A stretch of DNA of 5,033 nt, from contig DATKKN010000108.1 of assembly GCA_035542895.1 (NCBI GenBank), positions 1-5,033 on the forward strand, read 5' to 3'. Made by a program: the position numbers and the translations under genes. The stretch's first letter is position 1. The number at the start of each line of letters is the position of its first letter. This stretch comes from JACTUA01 sp035542895. GTDB taxonomy: Archaea; Halobacteriota; Methanomicrobia; Methanomicrobiales; JACTUA01. Below, piece by piece: positions 1-5,033 of this stretch. The notes beneath the pieces were generated by a model that had not been told where the DNA came from, ran no database searches, and worked only from the letters and a program-made list of their open reading frames with translations.

Positions 1-1077
1 AAAGAGGAGGATACCGGGGAGGGACCGGGCGAGGAGGAGGGCCATGAAGGGCGTAACCCAGACGATGTACTGGGGGCTGGACACGTGGTTGGAGACCATG
101 ACCAGGACAACGGCGAAGAAGATGAAGGAGCAGAGCACCCGTGCATCCCGGGTACCGGCCTTCCAGTAGATGGCCAGCAGCGAGAGCTGGATCAGGGCCA
201 TCAGGGGAACGATAATACCCCCGAAGAAGGGAGGCAAGCCCAGGGCATTCGCTATATAATCGAGATAGAAGACAATGGACTGGGCCTGGGTCACGGCCAC
301 GTTCATGGTAAAGGACCTGAGGAATCCCGCGGGGGAGAGGATGATGAAGGGGATGGTGAAGGCAAGCACGAGAACGGCCCCGATCAGGATCCGGCGGGCG
401 AGAACTCGGAAGTCCTTACCCTGCAGGTGCTCGTAGATGAGGTAATAGGGATATGCCACCACCGGGAACCACTTGACAAGGAACCCGATGGCAGAGGAGG
501 CATAGGCTGCCGACTCTTTCCCGTACAGGAAGAGGGCCAGGGAGAGGACGAGGAAAAAGGTCGGGAAGGCGTCGTACTTGGTGAGGACAAAGTACGCCGC
601 CGATATCCCCGTCGCGGAAAGAACTCCACATATGAATGCCCGGTTTTCGTCATAAAATTTGAGGGCAATCAGGTACACCAGAAGGGTGGTCCCGAGATCA
701 AAGAGGCACATGAGGATCTGGTGGGTCAAAACGTAGGCCATGGAGCTGTTGAAGACAAGGGCAACCAGGAAGGGAAGGAGCGTCGAGAAGAGGGAGAGCG
801 GCGGGTAATAATAGTCAAAATTGAGGTAGGGTATCTTCCCCATCCAGATCTGGGTCGCATCCTTCAGGTAGTACCCGATATCGAAGAAGTCCATGAAGGA
901 GGAGAAGACCGAGGTGGTGACGAAGGGAACGACAAACTTGGCAAGGATCGAGATGACCGCGAGGATGAGAAGATGGCGCCGGAACAATGCCGGATCCGGG
1001 CAGGGAACCCGGAAACAGAGGAATCCGATTTCCTTCTCTGCTTTATCTGAAGGTCTTTTCCGTTTCCGGGATGCCAT
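1..1077 (-). CDS. GT-C superfamily (DUF2029/GT87-like) membrane glycosyltransferase, C-terminus cut by window edge
   Basis: The reading frame is open from an ATG at 1077 to the left edge, giving 359 codons with no stop, so the C-terminus is missing. Residues 1-16 are strongly basic and hydrophilic (cytosolic tail). About nine or ten hydrophobic spans follow, roughly 36-57, 95-112, 120-139, 147-165, 170-185, 190-210, 226-249, 283-303, 315-330 and 337-350. After the first span comes a polar loop with Asp63, Asp66 and Asp73, then GKIPYLNFDYYYPPL (80-94). Later markers are TKYDAFP (166-172), KWFP (202-205) and SSPQYIVWVTPF (333-344). This order is typical of GT-C enzymes of the DUF2029/GT87 type, which use polyprenyl-phosphate sugars at the outer face of the membrane. 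Acceptor and sugar cannot be read from the sequence; a surface glycan or glycolipid role is inference. An in-frame TGA directly precedes the ATG, no Shine-Dalgarno is visible, and a TATA box about 27 bases upstream suggests a leaderless mRNA. Confidence 0.85.
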   Translation of the reverse strand, partial: MASRKRKRPSDKAEKEIGFLCFRVPCPDPALFRRHLLILAVISILAKFVVPFVTTSVFSSFMDFFDIGYYLKDATQIWMGKIPYLNFDYYYPPLSLFSTLLPFLVALVFNSSMAYVLTHQILMCLFDLGTTLLVYLIALKFYDENRAFICGVLSATGISAAYFVLTKYDAFPTFFLVLSLALFLYGKESAAYASSAIGFLVKWFPVVAYPYYLIYEHLQGKDFRVLARRILIGAVLVLAFTIPFIILSPAGFLRSFTMNVAVTQAQSIVFYLDYIANALGLPPFFGGIIVPLMALIQLSLLAIYWKAGTRDARVLCSFIFFAVVLVMVSNHVSSPQYIVWVTPFMALLLARSLPGILLF

Positions 1078-1099
1078 TCATCAGACTTGGGACTGGAAA

Positions 1100-1109
1100 C
1101 CATATATGG
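1100..1109 (-). promoter_or_regulatory. TATA box of the glycosyltransferase gene, palindromic CCATATATGG
   Basis: The perfect palindrome CCATATATGG is centred about 27 bases upstream of the ATG at 1077. This is the usual archaeal TATA-to-start-site distance, so transcription would begin at or within a few bases of the start codon. An A-rich stretch (GAAAAATCGATAT on the minus strand) lies just upstream, where a TFB recognition element would sit. Because the box is symmetrical, its direction is set by the gene position rather than by the box itself. No mapped transcript is available. Confidence 0.55.
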
Positions 1110-1372
1110 ATATCGATTTTTCGGATGAGGAGCCTCCGGTTTTCAGTCGTGGGAAGTGCCATCCCGGTGCGGGTGCTGCCCGTTTTGGTGTTCTCTCTTC
1201 CGGGGAAGTCGCTCCATCGGAACAGGGGTCCATTATATGAATCATCATGAAAAGTATTATTTCTTAGATATAATCACATTTAATTTGCTTTTTGGTCATT
1301 GAGGTTAAAATCATCTTTTTATATTCATTATAACTGCTTAAAAATGCATTCCATGATTGTGAAGCATGGGAG

Positions 1373-1382
1373 TATATATATA
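1373..1382 (+). promoter_or_regulatory. TATA box of the plus-strand hypothetical gene
   Basis: TATATATATA followed by GTATAAC is the strongest archaeal TATA match in the island. A box centred near 1378 predicts a transcription start near 1403-1407, leaving a leader of roughly 10-14 bases before the ATG at 1417. This placement argues against the in-frame GTG at 1399, which would lie upstream of the predicted transcript start. The second T-rich element at about 1315-1325 could be an alternative upstream promoter. Confidence 0.55.
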
Positions 1383-1416
1383 GTATAACTACAAAATAGT
1401 GTATTGCAGGGTTCTT

Positions 1417-1950
1417 ATGGCAGAAACCGACATCCGAAACCCCTCCGGCCAGGGGGGGATTCCTGCACCCCGGCTGCGTGCCGGAAGACAGCATGTCCTC
1501 GAGACCGCCTTCGGCCTGCTCGCATCGGCACCGGCTGCCAGGTACCTGATGTCCTTCATCGTGAGGATGAGGTACTGCCCGGATTCGGACTCGTGCCAGG
1601 TCGTCATCCAGCCGCACTACAGCGCCGCGGGAGAATACGACGAGGAGGTCAGGGAGGAGATCCTGCTCCCGCTCGCCCAGACGATCCGGGCCACCCTTGG
1701 TGCGAAGGTCTCGCGGAGGACCTGTGCCTACATCTCCGCCTCGTCCACCATGGACCAGGATAACCTCGCGGACCTCTTCATCCTCTATTTCTTCGCCGGG
1801 GAGGAGTCCCCGGGACAGGGACCCGCGATCTCGGGGATCTACCAGATGAACCTGGCCCTCCGCACCTTCGCCCCCGAGATGGAGGAGATCGCCGTCGGGG
1901 CGCTTGAACGGTGCCTCTCCGTTTTCCGGCGGGAAACGCGGGCTCCCTGA
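1417..1950 (+). CDS. Conserved-looking hypothetical protein, 177 residues, family not recognised
   Basis: I do not recognise this protein and assign no function. The frame has strong G/C third-position bias and balanced amino-acid use, whereas the opposite-strand frame over the same DNA is Gly/Arg/Asp-rich and looks like a shadow. After a Pro/Gly-rich, probably flexible N-terminus (about 1-24) the protein looks like a compact soluble alpha/beta domain. It contains a hydrophobic segment ending in RYLMSFIVRMRYC (about 42-54), an acidic helix-like stretch around EYDEEVREEILLPLAQTI, and a further segment NLADLFILYFFAG. It has four cysteines, two of them in CPDSDSC, but no recognisable metal or catalytic signature. 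There is no signal peptide or clear membrane span. The ATG at 1417 is preferred over the GTG at 1399 because of the TATA box position; AGG six bases upstream is a weak Shine-Dalgarno. It stands alone, divergent from the glycosyltransferase and convergent with the DUF1848 gene. Confidence 0.8.
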   Translation: MAETDIRNPSGQGGIPAPRLRAGRQHVLETAFGLLASAPAARYLMSFIVRMRYCPDSDSCQVVIQPHYSAAGEYDEEVREEILLPLAQTIRATLGAKVSRRTCAYISASSTMDQDNLADLFILYFFAGEESPGQGPAISGIYQMNLALRTFAPEMEEIAVGALERCLSVFRRETRAP

Positions 1951-2007
1951 TCGGGAAAGGGCGATGGTAATCCTGGCCACCACCTGGCACTCGTCCGCAA
2001 TTTCCCC

Positions 2008-3084
2008 CTATTCCGTGATAGATTCCCCATACGTACCCTGATCCGCCCTGATCCGGTACGCCCCGTACCTCTTTTTCACCCTTTCCGGAGTGGTGTTTGC
2101 GTAGCAATAGGCGCAGAGGTGTGGACAGGTGGCATACTGGCCGATGTCCTTTGAGACGACGCAGCCGCATGCCCTGCGCTGGCCCGGATCCTTCAGGAAA
2201 CCGGGAGTCCTGGCCGGGTTTTCCCCTTCGGGTGGAGGATCCAGGAACTGCCGGAGGACGGGGTCCCCCCCGAATTCATGAAGGAGGTGATCCCGGGATA
2301 TGCACCGGCCTGGTCCGATTCCATATTCCGAGAAGTCCCGCTCCTCCCCGCATGCGGTAATGGTGAGCCCCCAGGACCGGTTCAGGTCCCGGAGTCCCGC
2401 GGCGAGCTCCAGCTCCTCGGCCGGGGAGAATTCCCGGATATCCCCACAACCCCGGCTCCTGAGGTTCCGGGCGACCCTCGGGTATCTCGCAATGTCGATG
2501 AACGAGATGGCCATCCGTTCCGTAAAGGGGGCGATGGCATCCCCGACACGCCTGACCCGGTCCAGCAGGCCTGGCACATCGAGGCGATCGGAGAGGAGGA
2601 GGGGGTCCCACCGCCATACGACCCGGCCTTTGCCGGCGATGCGCGAGAGGTCCTGGAAGGTTCGGATGCGATCTTCCAGAAGGGGAAGGTTCGGCTCGAC
2701 CCCCTCCTTCTCGTAGTCATTCAGGGTGAAGAGCACGATGTACTGGTATCCGAGCCGGGTCATCTCGGCGAGCCAGGAGAGGAATGGTCCGGGATTCTTG
2801 GACCAGAAAACAAAGACCCGGGCATTCTGGAACGAGACAAACATCGAGGAACCGTTCCATGGGTTGATCCACTTCGCATAGCCCTTCCGGAGCCGATCCC
2901 TGAACCATTCACCATAGAAGGCGGGGATGTCCGTGGACCGCGAGGCTGAGATGATCAGCGGGGCCAGGGCAGTGACCGCATCGGCGGCCGGCGCCTCCCG
3001 GGCGGCCGTACCGGAGACATCGCGAGGTCGGTCCCGGGAGTCAGGGATGTGCAACCTGACCCGGGGCCAGCCGTGCCATGTCAT
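2008..3084 (-). CDS. DUF1848 family protein with C-terminal radical-SAM-like cysteine cluster
   Basis: The 358-residue product carries the family landmarks in order: ISASRSTDIPAFY (45-57), KWINPWNG (71-78), FWSKNPGPF (93-101), a TLNDY segment (120-124), WRWDP (157-161), Cys245 and Cys261 flanking the CGEERDFSEYGIGPGRC stretch, and a terminal cluster. In that cluster CGC (306-308) and SKDIGQY precede C320-PHL-C324-AY-C327 and YAN. CxxxCxxC is the spacing that binds the 4Fe-4S cluster in radical SAM enzymes, but there it lies near the N-terminus; DUF1848 is known for this C-terminal version and its function is uncharacterised. Binding of an Fe-S cluster here is inference. The frame extends upstream to 3306, but that part overlaps the helicase and lacks family features. 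The ATG at 3084 has GGAG five bases upstream and starts MTWHGWPRV; ATGs at 3108 and 3144 have poorer sites. Residues 15-40 are a variable, Ala/Arg/Asp-rich linker. The downstream neighbour is convergent, 57 bases away. Confidence 0.9.
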   Translation of the reverse strand: MTWHGWPRVRLHIPDSRDRPRDVSGTAAREAPAADAVTALAPLIISASRSTDIPAFYGEWFRDRLRKGYAKWINPWNGSSMFVSFQNARVFVFWSKNPGPFLSWLAEMTRLGYQYIVLFTLNDYEKEGVEPNLPLLEDRIRTFQDLSRIAGKGRVVWRWDPLLLSDRLDVPGLLDRVRRVGDAIAPFTERMAISFIDIARYPRVARNLRSRGCGDIREFSPAEELELAAGLRDLNRSWGLTITACGEERDFSEYGIGPGRCISRDHLLHEFGGDPVLRQFLDPPPEGENPARTPGFLKDPGQRRACGCVVSKDIGQYATCPHLCAYCYANTTPERVKKRYGAYRIRADQGTYGESITE

Positions 3085-3089
3085 GCCTT

Positions 3090-3093
3090 CTCC
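3090..3093 (-). promoter_or_regulatory. Shine-Dalgarno deciding the DUF1848 start
   Basis: GGAG on the minus strand lies five bases before the ATG at 3084. The other in-frame ATGs at 3108 and 3144 have no comparable element, so this site supports the shorter protein, whose N-terminus also fits the family. Presence of a Shine-Dalgarno and lack of a visible TATA box close by suggest translation from a longer transcript rather than a leaderless one. Confidence 0.5.
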
Positions 3094-3118
3094 AGCCTGT
3101 TCATCCATGCATCCCGCC

Positions 3119-3130
3119 CCCTCATGAGGG
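3119..3130. repeat. 12-base perfect palindrome CCCTCATGAGGG
   Basis: The sequence reads identically on both strands and sits between the helicase stop and the preferred DUF1848 start, 35 bases upstream of that start. It could be an operator for a dimeric regulator, or may be chance; it would make a poor RNA hairpin because there is no loop. It occurs once in the window as far as I can see. Confidence 0.35.
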
Positions 3131-3152
3131 TAGCGGGCATTCATGCGAACCG

Positions 3153-3167
3153 AAAAAAAAGGAAAAA
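3153..3167 (-). terminator. T-tract terminator after the helicase gene
   Basis: On the minus strand the sequence reads TTTTTCCTTTTTTTT, beginning about 19 bases past the helicase stop codon. Archaeal RNA polymerase terminates at such non-template T runs without needing a stem-loop, so this is a good termination site for the helicase mRNA. The two C residues split the run into T5 and T8, which may make termination incomplete and let some transcription continue into the DUF1848 gene. Confidence 0.6.
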
Positions 3168-3185
3168 GGTCATCGAGGATCAGGG

Positions 3186-4529
3186 TTATCGACGATGGCT
3201 GGAGCTGCCCGTGGAGCCCCTGGAACCAGGCTTGTCGAGCGCCGGCCGGGCAATCTCGAGGAGAGCCGCGGCGATATCGAGGGAGGTATATCCCTGTTCC
3301 ATCCACCGCTCGATTTGGGCCCTCGAGGTCCCCAGATCGCCTCTTTCTATCCTGGCCCGGATCTCCCCCGGTGGGCCGGTGGCAGGGATCCCAGCCGGTT
3401 CTCTCCGGGGGGGCCCCTGGTCCCCGATCTTCACCTTCGCATACCTCTGGATATCCCGGATTTTCTCGCCGTCCATCCCGGTGACCAGGGTGAAGGACTG
3501 CCCGGATCTCCCGGCACGCGCGGTCCGCCCGATCCGGTGGACGTAGTACTCCGGGTCGTTCGGGACATCGTAGTTGAAGACCGCATCTATCCCCTCCACG
3601 TCGATCCCCCGTGCTGCCACGTCGGTGGCGACGAGGATGCCGATCTCACCTTTCCGGAACTTCGCCATCACCCGTTCCCGCTGGCCCTGGGTCATATCCC
3701 CATTCAGCTTCTCCGCCAGGTACCCCCTCGCACGCAGGCGCCTCGCGAGCGCATCCGTCCGGCGTTTCGTGTTGCAGAAGACGAGGGAGAGCTCCGGATT
3801 GAACTCCTCGAGGAGCTTGGACAGGGCATCGAGCTTCTCCTGCTCGGTCACCTGGTAGTAGCGCTGCTCGATGCCCGGAACTGTCAGCCGTTCGTGGACA
3901 ACCCTGATGATCTGCGGATCCCGCATGTACGCCCGGGAGAGGTCGCGGATCGCGTCGGGGACGGTTGCAGAGAAGAGGACCGTCTGCCGGCTTCGCGGGG
4001 TCCGGGCGAGGATCGCCTGGATGTCCTCGATGAAGCCCATGTCGAGCATCACGTCTCCCTCGTCGAGCACCACGTACTTCACCTGCTCGAGGGAGACGGT
4101 GCGGCGCCGGATATGGTCGAGGAGCCGGCCCGGGGTGGCGATGACCACCTGGACGCCTCTCGCGAGGACAGAGAGCTGGCGTTCCATGGACTGGCCGCCG
4201 TAGACCGGGAGAATGATGATGCCCCGCCTGTACTTCGCGAGCTTCGTGAGCTCCTCCGAGACCTGGATGGCAAGCTCCCTCGTCGGGCAGAGGACAAGGG
4301 CCTGGATGGTCCTCTTATGGGGATCTATCCCCTCAAGGAGGGGGATGCCATAGGCGGCGGTCTTCCCGGTCCCCGTGTGGGCCTGGCCGATGACGTCCTT
4401 ACCCGACCTGATGACCGGGATAGCGAGGGCCTGGATCGGGGTCGGCTCCTCGAACCCGAGGTCTGCGATGGCCCGCTCCAGCTCGTGGGAGAGGGCGAGA
4501 TTCCTGAAGGATGCTGTCTCCATTTCCAT
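3186..4529 (-). CDS. DEAD-box ATP-dependent RNA helicase (CshA/DeaD-like) with DEGD motif II
   Basis: The 447-residue protein should unwind or remodel RNA duplexes using ATP in the cytoplasm, for example in ribosome assembly or mRNA turnover. All core motifs are visible: Phe8 with the Q motif GFEEPTPIQ (25-33), motif I AHTGTGKT (50-57), Ia PTRELA (82-87), GG (111-112), Ib TPGR (132-135), II DEGD (156-159), III SAT (187-189), IV LVFCNTKR (249-256), V ATDVAARGID (301-310) and VI HRIGRTARAGR (331-341). Motif II has Gly where the family normally has Ala; both acidic positions, Asp156-Glu157 and Asp159, are intact, so ATPase activity is still expected. A linker rich in Pro, Gly and Arg (372-388) leads to a helical tail (389-428) ending TSLDIAAALLEIARP, like the region after the core in CshA/DeaD helicases, then a Ser/Gly/Arg tail. 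The ATG at 4529 has GGAG five bases upstream; Met3 is a possible alternative. The specific RNA target is unknown. Confidence 0.96.
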   Translation of the reverse strand: MEMETASFRNLALSHELERAIADLGFEEPTPIQALAIPVIRSGKDVIGQAHTGTGKTAAYGIPLLEGIDPHKRTIQALVLCPTRELAIQVSEELTKLAKYRRGIIILPVYGGQSMERQLSVLARGVQVVIATPGRLLDHIRRRTVSLEQVKYVVLDEGDVMLDMGFIEDIQAILARTPRSRQTVLFSATVPDAIRDLSRAYMRDPQIIRVVHERLTVPGIEQRYYQVTEQEKLDALSKLLEEFNPELSLVFCNTKRRTDALARRLRARGYLAEKLNGDMTQGQRERVMAKFRKGEIGILVATDVAARGIDVEGIDAVFNYDVPNDPEYYVHRIGRTARAGRSGQSFTLVTGMDGEKIRDIQRYAKVKIGDQGPPRREPAGIPATGPPGEIRARIERGDLGTSRAQIERWMEQGYTSLDIAAALLEIARPALDKPGSRGSTGSSSHRR

Positions 4530-4548
4530 TCGGTCTCCATGTCTCCAT
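4516..4548 (-). repeat. Imperfect ATGGAGAC repeats across the helicase start
   Basis: On the minus strand ATGGAGAC occurs at 4548-4541, again immediately at 4540-4533, and a third time at 4523-4516, with a partial ATGGAA copy at 4529-4524 that contains the chosen start codon. The first two copies are not in frame with the helicase. The second copy supplies the GGAG (4535-4538) that serves as Shine-Dalgarno. This looks like a short local duplication near the start. Confidence 0.5.
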
Positions 4549-4638
4549 TCCAGGGAACCTGATACACCCGCCCTGATGATGATTCATCGAAAAGAGGACG
4601 ACCGGTCCGTATTACTTCACCATGTATTGGCCTTCTCG

Positions 4639-4646
4639 CGATAAAG
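4639..4646 (-). promoter_or_regulatory. Possible TATA box for the helicase gene
   Basis: CTTTATCG on the minus strand is the best TATA-like element I see in the 210-base gap 4530-4739 upstream of the helicase. It would place the transcript start near 4617 and give a leader of roughly 90 bases before the Shine-Dalgarno and ATG at 4529. The match is modest. Cold-regulated helicases often have long leaders, but no recognisable leader structure was identified here. Confidence 0.25.
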
Positions 4647-4739
4647 GGTTATGGGAACGGGGTTCAGGGGATCCTCCGCCCCGGCGCCGAAAGGAAGAAT
4701 GCTGCAAACCAGGCAGCCTGAAACCACGGCTGACCGGCA

Positions 4740-5033
4740 TCAGGAGGAGAGATTCCTCCCGGCCGAAGGTTCCTGCCTGGCCTCTCCTGAGTCAGGGGAT
4801 ACCATGAGGGAGCTCACGTCCACCGCCTCGAAATCGGACCCCTTCACCCGTGACAATTCGCTCACGAGTCTGTCATTGTCCCACCGATCATCCGGCACCC
4901 CCGTGATGAACCATGCACCCCCGTTGTCCGCGAGGATCATCCCGTACTTCTTGAGGGCCGCAAGGATTGCCCTCGTCTCCGGCGAGAAGCCGGAGAAGTC
5001 GAAACCGGCCTTCAGCCTGAACCGCTGACCCAT
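4740..5033 (-). CDS. C-terminal part of a conserved, probably exported protein; N-terminus beyond right edge
   Basis: Ninety-seven codons are visible, ending in TGA at 4742-4740. The frame reaches the window edge with ATG as its last visible codon, but this Met is probably internal. From memory of the family, segments like MGQRFRLKA, ALKKYGMILADNGGAWFI (26-43), GVPDDRW (45-51) and VKGSDFEAVDVSSL (63-76) form the C-terminal end of larger proteins, some 300-400 residues, often with a signal peptide, common in bacteria such as Actinobacteria and Chloroflexi. In those homologues MG-RFRLKA follows a residue pair such as PP rather than starting the protein. The function of the family is not known to me. 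The last 20 residues (SPDSGEARQEPSAGRNLSS region) are polar and unconserved-looking. No start, signal peptide or promoter can be seen. The helicase follows 210 bases downstream in the same direction, without a clear terminator between. Confidence 0.75.
   Translation of the reverse strand: MGQRFRLKAGFDFSGFSPETRAILAALKKYGMILADNGGAWFITGVPDDRWDNDRLVSELSRVKGSDFEAVDVSSLMVSPDSGEARQEPSAGRNLSS

Larger units (their letters stand above)
1078..1416. other. Divergent intergenic region with AT-rich island
   Basis: No convincing gene lies here. From 1078 to about 1230 the composition is mixed and holds the glycosyltransferase promoter. From about 1231 to 1400 it becomes strongly AT-rich: 31 G or C out of 120 bases at 1261-1380, about 26%, against GC-rich flanking coding DNA. 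Candidate TATA elements on the plus strand are TTTTTATATTC at about 1315-1325 and TATATATATA at 1373-1382, the second being best placed for the downstream gene. The only short frame noted, 21 codons from the ATG at 1237 (MNHHEKYYF...), has no Shine-Dalgarno and is not called. The island is best explained as promoter DNA, possibly with regulator sites. Confidence 0.6.

Noticed and set aside
85..1050. Plus-strand open frame of 321 codons, very rich in Glu, Asp and Gly
   Set aside because: It mirrors the hydrophobic codons of the minus-strand glycosyltransferase; its composition is that of a shadow of a membrane protein.
1170..1186. Stem CGGG-loop-CCCG followed by TTTT on the plus strand, terminator-like
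   Set aside because: The stem is only four base pairs, the T-run is short, and no plus-strand gene lies upstream for it to terminate.
1237..1302. Short plus-strand frame MNHHEKYYFLDII... (21 codons)
   Set aside because: No Shine-Dalgarno or suitably placed promoter, and AT-rich DNA gives such short frames by chance.
1264..1983. Minus-strand open frame of 239 codons over the orphan gene
   Set aside because: The plus frame has better amino-acid balance, third-position GC bias and a well-placed TATA box; the minus frame is Gly/Arg/Asp-rich and its first codons have no promoter or ribosome site.
3085..3306. 74-residue N-terminal extension of the DUF1848 protein
   Set aside because: It overlaps the 3' end of the helicase, crosses the T-tract terminator and has no family similarity; the ATG at 3084 has the best ribosome site.
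3078..4562. Long plus-strand open frame of 494 codons
   Set aside because: It lies antisense to the DEAD-box helicase, whose motifs are all intact on the minus strand. The plus translation is rich in Gly, Asp, Arg and Pro with no recognisable domain.
4690..4739. Possible stem CAGCC/GGCTG after the edge gene on the minus strand
   Set aside because: Five-base stem with no T-tract after it; not enough to call a terminator.

Overview
This window looks like chromosomal DNA from a GC-rich methanogenic archaeon, most plausibly of the Methanomicrobiales. That placement is an inference. It rests on archaeal-style TATA boxes, one apparently leaderless gene, a T-tract terminator, and codons rich in G or C at the third position with frequent AGG, CGG and ATC. 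The gene mix fits too: a GT-C membrane glycosyltransferase, a DUF1848 protein and a CshA/DeaD-like DEAD-box helicase. No rRNA, tRNA, CRISPR array, insertion sequence or phage gene was seen.

Layout, left to right. Positions 1-1077 (minus) hold the first 359 codons of a multi-pass GT-C/DUF2029-type glycosyltransferase that runs off the left edge. Positions 1078-1416 are a divergent intergenic region: a palindromic TATA box serves the glycosyltransferase, then an AT-rich island (about 26% GC over 1261-1380) carries a strong TATA box for the plus-strand gene. Positions 1417-1950 (plus) encode a 177-residue protein I do not recognise. It converges on a DUF1848 gene (2008-3084, minus) with a gap of only 57 bases. 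Upstream of DUF1848 is a DEAD-box RNA helicase gene (3186-4529, minus), separated by 101 bases that contain a T-tract and a 12-base palindrome. At the right edge (4740-5033, minus) is the C-terminal part of a conserved, probably exported protein whose N-terminus lies outside the window.

The genes do not form an obvious single pathway. Helicase and DUF1848 are co-oriented and could be partly co-transcribed by read-through of the T-tract. The glycosyltransferase is likely part of surface glycan or lipid-linked sugar metabolism. The points most worth a second look are the DEGD (not DEAD) motif II of the helicase, the radical-SAM-like CxxxCxxC at the C-terminal end of the DUF1848 protein, the promoter-equipped orphan gene, and the edge fragment whose first visible Met is probably internal. 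I did not find convincing evidence for a wholly new multi-gene system here.
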